From contig CALYVJ010000162.1 of the NCBI GenBank assembly GCA_945494195.1, positions 1 to 5,188 of the forward strand: a stretch of DNA of 5,188 nucleotides. Reading direction: 5' to 3'. The DNA is from an uncultured Selenomonas sp. (lineage in GTDB: Bacteria; Bacillota; Negativicutes; Selenomonadales; Selenomonadaceae). Both the position numbers and the translations under genes were made by a program. A model generated the notes under the pieces. That model was given only the letters and a program-made list of their open reading frames with translations, made no database searches and had not been told where the DNA came from. Below, one piece after another: positions 1 to 4,611 of the stretch (the first letter of the stretch is position 1; each line of letters begins with the position of its first letter).

Positions 1-512
1 CATCGATGGCGTACTACTTCGAAGTCTGGCGGCTTGGCTATGGCCTTTCTTCCAAATTGCACCCCTCTTGCTTTTGCCGCTGCAATTCCTTCGACAGTTC
101 GTTGTATATTCAATTCTCGTTCCGTTTGCGCGACATACGAAAAGATTTGGATAACCAGATTTGAAATAAGCTTTCCTGTAAGATTATTTCCATACCGGTT
201 TCGTGTGTCCAGCAATGGCAAATCTAGGACTACTAAGGCAACTTCCTTTTGTCGCATGATAATATCCAGCTGTTCAATCATCTCATCATAATTCCGCCCC
301 AGCCTATCTAGACTCTTTACCACCAGTGTATCGCCCTGCTTTAATCGTCCCATCAAATCATGATAAGCTGGCCGGTCAAAATCTTTGCCACTTTGCTTGT
401 CAGCAAACACGCACTCTCGAGGAACACCAAACTTATCCATGGCTATCCACTGGCGCTCATCATTCTGGGCCGTAGTCGACACTCGAATATAGCCGTATAT
501 ATTGTTTTGCAT
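1..512 (-). CDS. Serine site-specific recombinase (resolvase/invertase family), C-terminus beyond window
   Basis: The reading frame starts at ATG 510-512 and stays open to base 1, giving 170 residues without a stop. It begins MQNNIYGYIRVST, the hallmark of small serine recombinases. Ser12 is the expected nucleophile, and Arg10, Arg70 and Arg73 (SLDRLGR, residues 67-73) are the expected catalytic arginines. Residues about 110-155 form the long E-helix and linker, ending in ERELNIQRTVEGIAAAKARG and then FGRK, which leads into the DNA-binding helix-turn-helix. That HTH is mostly outside the window. Family members cut and rejoin DNA at short dyad sites as resolvases or invertases, through a covalent phosphoserine link. 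The total length should be about 185-200 residues. A strong GGAGG (520-524) sits 7 bases before the start but is buried in one arm of a long inverted repeat. Whether it acts as an invertase or a resolvase, and its target site, cannot be told here. Confidence 0.93.
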   Translation of the reverse strand, partial: MQNNIYGYIRVSTTAQNDERQWIAMDKFGVPRECVFADKQSGKDFDRPAYHDLMGRLKQGDTLVVKSLDRLGRNYDEMIEQLDIIMRQKEVALVVLDLPLLDTRNRYGNNLTGKLISNLVIQIFSYVAQTERELNIQRTVEGIAAAKARGVQFGRKAIAKPPDFEVVRHR

Positions 513-579
513 AAAAAAACCTCCCGAGAAAATAATCTTATCGGTAACCACCGCACCAATTATTTTCTCGGGAGGTTTT
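513..579 (-). terminator. Probable intrinsic terminator/attenuator ahead of the recombinase gene
   Basis: Read on the minus strand, the 21-bp stem is followed at once by seven T residues (519-513) and then the recombinase ATG. That is the layout of a Rho-independent terminator placed as a leader attenuator. It lies about 50 bases after the SIR2 stop codon and would end the four-gene operon transcript. On the plus strand the stem is followed by TTTTCTTTT (576-584), so it may work in both directions. The stem is long and AT-rich in its inner half, unlike a typical compact terminator, so a second role in hiding the ribosome binding site is likely. Confidence 0.6.
516..579. repeat. Perfect 21-bp inverted repeat with 22-base loop
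   Basis: Bases 516-536 and 559-579 are exact reverse complements over 21 positions. They are separated by a 22-base loop (537-558), which itself holds a small dyad, CGGT (542-545) with ACCG (550-553). The arm nearest the recombinase gene contains that gene's GGAGG ribosome binding site. The repeat fills most of the gap between the SIR2 stop and the recombinase start. Confidence 0.95.
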
Positions 580-628
580 CTTTTCCTTCAAAGTCCCTTT
601 GTTTCCCTCAATACCTAACTTCCAAAAA

Positions 629-1381
629 CTACTCGTTCATCAACCTACCCACCGCCTCGGCCAGCGTCTTGCCAATGGGGGCACGGATAACGAGTTCTGC
701 CCGCACATCAGCTTTCGTTTCCGTCTTATTAATAAGCACCAGATGTTTCCCTCGAAAGTAGTCAATCATCCCAGCTGCCGGATATACCACCAGCGAAGTA
801 CCGCCGACAATCAAGGTATCGGCTGCGCTTATGGCCCGCAGTGCCTTTTGCACCACCGCATCGTCAAGGGCCTCTTCGTAAAGGACTACTCCCGGACGCA
901 CCACGCCGCCGCATTCCGTGCAGTGCGGAATGGGTTGGTTCTTTTCCTGCAGGGCATATTTCATCGGATAGTTTTTGCTACAGTCCATGCAATACCACTG
1001 TAGGCTTGAACCATGCAATTCGCAGACGTTCTTGGAACCTGCCATTTGGTGCAGGCCATCGATGTTCTGTGTGACTACGGCCTTGAGGATACCCTGCTGT
1101 TCTAATCTTACCAATGCCTTGTGCCCAGCATTGGGCGTTGCATTCAAAAACATCATGCGCTGGCGGTAAAAAGCAAAGAATTCTTCCGGATGCTTGACCA
1201 GAAAACTATGTGATGCCATCTCCTCAGGGCGGAACCTGCGATGCAAGTTTTGGTTATAAATCCCATCGGCACTGCGGAAATCCGGAATCCCCGACTCCGT
1301 TGACATGCCCGCCCCGCCGAAGAACACTGCCCGCGTGCTGTCTTTGAGTATTTTTGCCAGTGTATCGATCTTGCTCTCCAT
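629..1381 (-). CDS. cobB: SIR2-family NAD-dependent protein deacylase (sirtuin)
   Basis: This 250-residue protein is a normal length for a bacterial sirtuin and has the full motif set. The NAD-binding Rossmann motif FGGAGMSTESGIPDFRS is at 21-37, TQNIDGLH at 104-111 and the catalytic His123 in ELHG. A structural zinc site is formed by Cys131, Cys134, Cys154 and Cys157. RPGVVLYEE (162-170) and GTSLVVYPAA (194-203) complete the fold. Sirtuins transfer the acyl group of acyl-lysine to NAD, giving free lysine, nicotinamide and O-acyl-ADP-ribose in the cytosol. The canonical HG and zinc motifs favour a deacylase over an ADP-ribosylating class-M sirtuin. The start ATG has AGGAGG 6 bases upstream (1388-1393). 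It is the last gene of the operon, 21 bases after the DUF1848 gene and two genes after the macrodomain gene whose expected substrate it makes. The symbol is by family; acyl preference cannot be read from the sequence. Confidence 0.95.
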   Translation of the reverse strand: MESKIDTLAKILKDSTRAVFFGGAGMSTESGIPDFRSADGIYNQNLHRRFRPEEMASHSFLVKHPEEFFAFYRQRMMFLNATPNAGHKALVRLEQQGILKAVVTQNIDGLHQMAGSKNVCELHGSSLQWYCMDCSKNYPMKYALQEKNQPIPHCTECGGVVRPGVVLYEEALDDAVVQKALRAISAADTLIVGGTSLVVYPAAGMIDYFRGKHLVLINKTETKADVRAELVIRAPIGKTLAEAVGRLMNE

Positions 1382-1402
1382 TCGGCACCTCCTGACCTCT
1401 CA

Positions 1403-2314
1403 TCATTTCCGCTTTTCTCTTCCATGCTCGGTAATACGCTCGTCCCCCAGCAGCTTCCCGGTAAGAAGAGAAGAACTATCCGCATGGGCAGCAAAGCCCT
1501 GCTGTGCCCGCTGCGGGCTGGCATTGGCATAGCAATAGCGGCATCCATGGATACAGGTGTCATACTGCCCGATATCAAAGCTTTCCACGCAGTTGCATAG
1601 CGGCCGTTGGCTTTTAGCCTTGGTTTTCTTGAGCGGCTTTCCCGTGATGCGCTCGATGAGCGCACCGTCAAGGCAGGCACCATGGCCGATGCCATAGGCG
1701 GCAAGGTCGATGGCCTCCGAACAAGTCTGCAGCGCAACGCCGCTTCCTTTCGCAAGGCCTGCCAGCCCTGCCGCTATTTCCCGCATTTCCGCTTCTGACA
1801 GTTCATGCAGCTTGAGTCCCTGGGTATTCTTCTTTGTCTTGGCATAGAGGTCGATGAAGCTGATGACGCACCGCTCGCTATAAGGTGCCAGCTTCGCCAG
1901 CGTCTGGGCAAACCAGGCAAAATGTCTCTCGCTGGTATAATCCTCATTTACCAGAATGGGGTCATACCGCCAAACCACGCGCTCCCGTCCCCAGCGCCTC
2001 GATAGCTCCTGCATGGCCCTGACGATATCTTCCTTGGGGCGGATATTCCCCTCAACATCCGTATCGTAGGGCGTGAGCGAAACCTGCACATAGCAGGGAT
2101 ACGCACGGAGCACCTCTAAGTTTTCCAGCATCCGTGTGGGATCCTTGGTCCAGAACACTATGCAGTCCACGCATCCGAGCTGCAGCGATATGCGGCTCAC
2201 CTGCTTGCGGTTGAAGGGATTCACGACATCCACATAACCTTCTTGGAGCCGCCCGCAAAACCAATCCCAATAAAAAGCGGGGATATCCGTCCGGCGGCTG
2301 GCACTTATAATCAT
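1403..2314 (-). CDS. DUF1848 family protein, probable Fe-S/radical-SAM-like enzyme
   Basis: This 303-residue protein is recognised as a full-length DUF1848 member. The conserved N-terminus is MIISASRRTDIPAFYWDWF (residues 1-19), followed by VFWTKDP (53-59), VSLTPYD (78-84) and WRYDPI (115-120). The C-terminal cluster has Cys240 and Cys242 (LCNC), then ESFDIGQYDTC, and then Cys254, Cys258 and Cys261 followed by YANAS. The last three cysteines have the CX3CX2C spacing that binds the 4Fe-4S cluster in radical SAM enzymes, but here they lie near the C-terminus instead of the N-terminus. The reaction and substrate of the family are unknown to me, so the Fe-S and radical SAM assignment is inferred from cysteine spacing. 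The tail after residue 282 (LLTGKLLGDERI) is also typical. The start ATG is preceded by GAGGG 6 bases upstream (2321-2325). It sits 31 bases after the macrodomain gene and 21 bases before the sirtuin gene, so co-transcription is very likely. Confidence 0.85.
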   Translation of the reverse strand: MIISASRRTDIPAFYWDWFCGRLQEGYVDVVNPFNRKQVSRISLQLGCVDCIVFWTKDPTRMLENLEVLRAYPCYVQVSLTPYDTDVEGNIRPKEDIVRAMQELSRRWGRERVVWRYDPILVNEDYTSERHFAWFAQTLAKLAPYSERCVISFIDLYAKTKKNTQGLKLHELSEAEMREIAAGLAGLAKGSGVALQTCSEAIDLAAYGIGHGACLDGALIERITGKPLKKTKAKSQRPLCNCVESFDIGQYDTCIHGCRYCYANASPQRAQQGFAAHADSSSLLTGKLLGDERITEHGREKRK

Positions 2315-2345
2315 CGCACACCCTCAATCATCATTCGCCCGCCCA

Positions 2346-2855
2346 TCAGTAAATCTCCCCATCGTAGACCAATTTGGTCCGCGCATCGAACAGTACCCAG
2401 AGGATTTCCGCAAAGGCCTGCGGGTGTCCGGCCACGAATTCCCGGACAGTCCGCACAGCAATCGCGGCCGCCTGCTGGACCGGATACGAATAGAGCCCCG
2501 TGGATATCGAAGGAAACGCCACACTATGGATACCATGCTCCATGGCCAGTGCCAACGAGTGGCGATAACAATCCGCCAATAGCTTTTCCTCGCCCTGGCT
2601 GCCGCCATGCCAGACGGGACCGACCGTATGGATGACATAATCGCAAGGGAGCTGGTAGGCCTTCGTGATTTTTGCCTGCCCGGTCTTACAGCCATGAAGT
2701 GTCCGGCACTCAGCCAGGAGATCCGGCCCTGCAGCCCTATGTATCGCACCATCGACGCCACCACCGCCCAGCAGACTTTCATTGGCAGCATTGACGATCG
2801 CCTCAGCATAATGCTTGGCAGTAATATCGCCCAGCTCTGTCCTTATCCTTGTCAT
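2346..2855 (-). CDS. MacroD/YmdB-type macrodomain protein (O-acetyl-ADP-ribose deacetylase)
   Basis: This 169-residue single-domain macro protein matches E. coli YmdB closely along its length. Visible motifs are GDIT at 9-12, [20 protein letters not shown] at 20-39, AAGP at 41-44, [12 protein letters not shown] at 74-85 and the phosphate-loop segment [12 protein letters not shown] at 114-125. Asn25 and Asp35 fall at the positions of the YmdB catalytic pair, and Tyr122 at that of the YmdB loop tyrosine. Enzymes of this subgroup bind ADP-ribose and hydrolyse O-acetyl-ADP-ribose; several also remove mono-ADP-ribose from acidic side chains. Its likely source of substrate is the sirtuin of the same operon. 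I chose ATG 2853-2855 because GGAGG lies 8 bases upstream (2864-2868) and the protein then aligns with YmdB from residue 1. An in-frame GTG at 2900 would add 15 unrelated residues and overlap the previous gene. Confidence 0.95.
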   Translation of the reverse strand: MTRIRTELGDITAKHYAEAIVNAANESLLGGGGVDGAIHRAAGPDLLAECRTLHGCKTGQAKITKAYQLPCDYVIHTVGPVWHGGSQGEEKLLADCYRHSLALAMEHGIHSVAFPSISTGLYSYPVQQAAAIAVRTVREFVAGHPQAFAEILWVLFDARTKLVYDGEIY

Positions 2856-2890
2856 AACGCCTACCTCCTCACATTTCCCTTCCGGCTTTC

Positions 2891-3292
2891 TCAACCCCAC
2901 AAGGTTCTTATCTGCGCCAGCAGCTCTTCTTCCTCGGCATAACGATGAATATGGAACCTTTCATTTCCCGCCAACATCGCCGACAGCTGCGCCGCCTGCG
3001 AGCGATAGAAGATATGAACCTCCTTGTCATGAGCCTCCGCATAGGCCAGCTCATAGCCCACCCCCAGCGATACCTGCGTGCATTCAGCCACTACCACATC
3101 ACATTCCCTGAGCCAGGCCGTATCCTGCTCATAGATGGCCTTATCGCCTTTATCTTCCACCGTGGACAGACTCAAGTCCCCCACATGCTCCGTGAGCACC
3201 TGATGTTTTTCCTTCAGGACGGCTATGACCTTGCGGTAAAGCTCCGCATCCTGTCGGCCGCCACGGATAGAACCAGCAAAATATATCTTCAT
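2891..3292 (-). CDS. DNPH1/Rcl-like 2'-deoxynucleoside 5'-phosphate N-hydrolase
   Basis: This 133-residue protein belongs to the nucleoside 2-deoxyribosyltransferase superfamily and looks much like human DNPH1 (Rcl). Shared segments are [13 protein letters not shown] (3-15), VLTEHV (32-37), IYEQDTAWL (53-61), CDVVVAE (64-70) and [11 protein letters not shown] (72-82). The residues matching the human active site (Tyr24, Asp80, Ser98, Glu104) are Tyr4, Asp57, Ser75 and Glu81. Glu81 is the expected nucleophile. DNPH1 hydrolyses the N-glycosidic bond of deoxynucleoside monophosphates, notably 5-hydroxymethyl-dUMP, to base and 2-deoxyribose 5-phosphate. A start at ATG 3290-3292 is supported by GAGGG 6 bases upstream (3299-3303). 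An in-frame TTG two codons earlier would abut that site and is unlikely. It is the first gene of the operon, 35 bases before the macrodomain gene. Substrate preference is inferred; a related deoxyribosyltransferase or ADP-ribosyl-type activity remains possible. Confidence 0.88.
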   Translation of the reverse strand: MKIYFAGSIRGGRQDAELYRKVIAVLKEKHQVLTEHVGDLSLSTVEDKGDKAIYEQDTAWLRECDVVVAECTQVSLGVGYELAYAEAHDKEVHIFYRSQAAQLSAMLAGNERFHIHRYAEEEELLAQIRTLWG

Positions 3293-3320
3293 CTTCAACC
3301 CTCAATTCCTGCTAACCGAA

Positions 3321-3337
3321 TGACTAATTTTTGACTA
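3321..3337 (-). promoter_or_regulatory. Direct repeat TAGTCA-N5-TAGTCA at the predicted start of transcription, possible operator
   Basis: Read on the minus strand, TAGTCA occurs twice (3337-3332 and 3326-3321) with starts 11 bases apart, which places both on the same face of the helix. The first copy begins about 6 bases after the -10 box, over the expected transcription start. That is a usual place for a repressor site. Two 6-mers in an AT-rich leader could also occur by chance. Confidence 0.3.
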
Positions 3338-3342
3338 CTTTC

Positions 3343-3370
3343 ATTATAGCAGTTATCGGCTGCCGTTCAA
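3343..3370 (-). promoter_or_regulatory. Promoter of the DNPH1-macrodomain-DUF1848-sirtuin operon
   Basis: On the minus strand, TTGAAC (3370-3365) and a consensus TATAAT (3348-3343) are separated by 16 bases. Transcription would start near 3336, giving a leader of about 45 bases before the first ATG. The -35 box and most of the spacer lie inside the last codons of the ArsC-like gene. The operon can therefore be expressed alone, although no terminator separates it from that gene and readthrough is also possible. Confidence 0.7.
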
Positions 3371-3718
3371 GAATACCCTTTCCCACTCCGGTTCCTTGAA
3401 TCCCGTGAGAACCTTCGCCCCTGCTATGACCAGCGGCCGTTTTACCAGCATGCCATCAGAGGCCAACAGCTTGAACTGCTCTGCCTCCGGCATCGCCGGC
3501 AGCTTCTTGGCCAACTCCAGCTGGCGGTACAACTGCCCGCTGGTATTGAAGAACCGTTTCAGCGGCAGCCCGCTCTGCTCATGATACCTGCGCAGGTCAT
3601 CTTCCGAGGGATGATCCGCCTTGATATCCACCAGCTCATACGCCACCTTATGTGCATCCAGCCACTTCAACGCTTTCTTACAGGTCGAGCATTTGCTATA
3701 ACAATATACTTTATTCAT
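3353..3718 (-). CDS. ArsC/Spx-superfamily thioredoxin-fold protein (YusI-like)
   Basis: This 121-residue protein has the ArsC-family fold signature. It starts MNKVYCYSKCSTCKKALKWL with a CXXC pair (Cys10, Cys13), followed by FFNTSG (56-61), LLASDGMLVKRPL (84-96) and GFKEPEWE (106-113). The whole pattern is closest to B. subtilis YusI and E. coli YffB, members annotated as arsenate reductase family proteins of unclear role. Spx shares the fold and an N-terminal CXXC but differs in its RNA-polymerase-binding surface, and no arsenic genes lie nearby, so neither arsenate reduction nor Spx activity should be assumed. A thiol-redox function, perhaps glutathione- or bacillithiol-linked, is inferred. 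The start at ATG 3716-3718 has AGGAGG 7 bases upstream. An upstream in-frame ATG at 3775 lies inside the previous gene's terminator. No clear promoter was found between that terminator and the start. Confidence 0.87.
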   Translation of the reverse strand: MNKVYCYSKCSTCKKALKWLDAHKVAYELVDIKADHPSEDDLRRYHEQSGLPLKRFFNTSGQLYRQLELAKKLPAMPEAEQFKLLASDGMLVKRPLVIAGAKVLTGFKEPEWERVFLNGSR

Positions 3719-3775
3719 GATAATACCTCCTCCCGTATTCTTCGTGTTCGATAGTCCATATCCTTTATTTCCCAT

Positions 3776-3818
3776 AAAAAAACAAGAGCGCTTACCTCTC
3801 TCTGCAGCTCACTCTTGT
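3776..3818 (-). terminator. Intrinsic terminator after the membrane-protein gene
   Basis: On the minus strand, ACAAGAGTG (3818-3810) pairs with CGCTCTTGT (3790-3782) as a 9-bp stem with one G-T pair. It is followed by a run of seven T residues (3782-3776). It starts 22 bases after the stop codon of the membrane-protein gene and separates that gene from the ArsC-like gene. Confidence 0.8.
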
Positions 3819-3840
3819 CTTACTCGTTATATATTTCTAC

Positions 3841-4494
3841 CTACCAATGCGGACGGAATACCAGCTTTCCCTTCGCATCCACCTTGCCTAAATGCTTTAA
3901 AAAGAACCTGGCTATCGTTCCAGTAATCAGCGCTGATATCAAGGTTCCTTCCCGGATTCCCTCAATCCCGTCCAAATATATAAGGGATATAACTGCGGCC
4001 AAAATTACCAAAATGACATCATTGCCCGTTTTCACCCGGCCAAACTCGATTTGAAAACACCGCGACACAGCATATACGATTCCTTCACCCGAAAGCATCA
4101 ACACATTGGCAATTCCCTGAACTGCAACGCCAAAGGCAATCAGCGTAGTTCCGATTAGCAGTGGCAGCAGCTGCAACACATAGTTCGTTGGAATCACCCA
4201 CGCCCATGCATCCATGAAGAAATCAATAAACCAGGAAAATATCAAGGTGACTGGAATCTGCAGGAATTGTATCGTATCAAAGCCCTTGCGCAATAACAGG
4301 TACTGCCCGAGCACCATCACCATATTTATCGTAAAAGTCATCTGCCCCAAGGTAAAGGGCGAGACCAGACTTATCACATAGGGCAGGCTGGAAATTGGCG
4401 ATGTCCCCAGCATACTTTTAACCACCAAGGCAATACCAGAAGCCTGCACAATAACAGCAACAACAAACAAAACATAACGGACCACCATGGACAT
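3841..4494 (-). CDS. YczE/YyaS/YitT-like integral membrane protein
   Basis: This 217-residue hydrophobic protein has about six membrane segments, roughly at residues 5-25, 50-68, 75-95, 105-125, 128-145 and 158-198. The last stretch may hold two helices around a loop at 174-182. The early segment KSMLGTSPISSLPYVISLVSPFTLGQ (26-51), the central SGEGIVYAVSR (135-145) and the later REGTLISALITGTIARFF (181-198) resemble the YczE/YitT group of Firmicutes, whose transport or regulatory role is not established. The tail after residue 200 is short and basic (HLGKVDAKGK). ATG 4492-4494 is preceded by GGAGG 10 bases upstream (4505-4509). A second ATG at 4488 is possible. A longer version from 4536 would begin upstream of the promoter's -10 box and is excluded. 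It is probably transcribed alone, between its own promoter and terminator. Confidence 0.82.
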   Translation of the reverse strand: MSMVVRYVLFVVAVIVQASGIALVVKSMLGTSPISSLPYVISLVSPFTLGQMTFTINMVMVLGQYLLLRKGFDTIQFLQIPVTLIFSWFIDFFMDAWAWVIPTNYVLQLLPLLIGTTLIAFGVAVQGIANVLMLSGEGIVYAVSRCFQIEFGRVKTGNDVILVILAAVISLIYLDGIEGIREGTLISALITGTIARFFLKHLGKVDAKGKLVFRPHW

Positions 4495-4520
4495 GAAACA
4501 ACTACCTCCCATGGGTAGAT

Positions 4521-4549
4521 AGTATAGGACGGGCATGGGGAAAAGTCAA
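4521..4549 (-). promoter_or_regulatory. Promoter of the YczE-like gene
   Basis: On the minus strand, TTGACT (4549-4544) and TATACT (4526-4521) are separated by exactly 17 bases. This is a near-consensus housekeeping promoter. Transcription should begin near 4514, only about 20 bases before the ATG and just ahead of the GGAGG at 4505-4509. The promoter lies about 27 bases outside the probable end of the IS3 element, so the element does not supply either box. Confidence 0.8.
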
Positions 4550-4575
4550 TCGGCCGTAACCGCCAAATAATCCGG

Positions 4576-4607
4576 TGTGTAGTGGTCAAGCATTTTTGTA
4601 ACACTTG
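4576..4607 (-). repeat. Probable right terminal inverted repeat of the IS3-family element
   Basis: Between the transposase stop (4612) and the YczE promoter the plus strand reads TGTAGTGGTCAAG from 4578, then CATTTTTGTAACAC. IS3-family elements begin with TG and end with CA, and their terminal repeats sit directly outside the transposase stop. The tip could be at 4576 or 4578. The left end is outside the window, so the pair and the target duplication cannot be compared. Confidence 0.4.
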
Positions 4608-4611
4608 TGTC

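Noticed and set aside
516..579. An invertible promoter of the phase-variation type
   Set aside because: The 22-base segment between the repeats is too short to hold a complete -35/-10 pair, and neither orientation shows one.
360..1003. Overlapping plus-strand open frames (360-761 and 599-1003)
   Set aside because: They run antisense to the recombinase, the hairpin and the sirtuin, have no ribosome binding site of note, and match no family I know.
629..1381. Sirtuin as a class-M (ADP-ribosylating) SirTM
   Set aside because: The canonical HG motif, four zinc cysteines and standard deacylase motifs are present, and no GcvH-like or lipoate ligase gene lies in the operon.
1153..1755. A 200-codon minus-strand open frame spanning the sirtuin-DUF1848 junction
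   Set aside because: It is out of frame with two genes whose motifs are unmistakable, and its translation is low-complexity and rich in Arg and Ser, with no recognisable domain.
2324..2809. A 161-codon minus-strand open frame over the macrodomain gene
   Set aside because: It is a shifted-frame shadow of the YmdB-like gene; the real frame carries all macrodomain motifs and a good ribosome binding site.
2856..2900. N-terminal extension of the macrodomain protein from GTG 2900
   Set aside because: It overlaps the DNPH1-like gene, has no suitable ribosome binding site, and adds residues that do not align with the family; ATG 2855 has GGAGG at the right distance.
629..3292. An anti-phage defence system based on SIR2
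   Set aside because: The sirtuin is a plain, short, stand-alone CobB-type enzyme. Defence SIR2 proteins are usually fused to or paired with Argonaute, HerA-like ATPases or other sensor domains, none of which occur here.
3353..3718. Arsenate reductase of an ars operon
   Set aside because: No arsR, arsB or acr3 gene is nearby, and the protein resembles the YusI/YffB branch with unproven function.
3719..3775. N-terminal extension of the ArsC-like protein from ATG 3775
   Set aside because: This ATG directly follows the T-run of the upstream gene's terminator, and the extra 19 residues precede a typical family N-terminus that has its own AGGAGG.
4495..4536. N-terminal extension of the YczE-like protein from 4536
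   Set aside because: It would start upstream of the -10 box of the promoter at 4521-4549, so the normal transcript would lack it.
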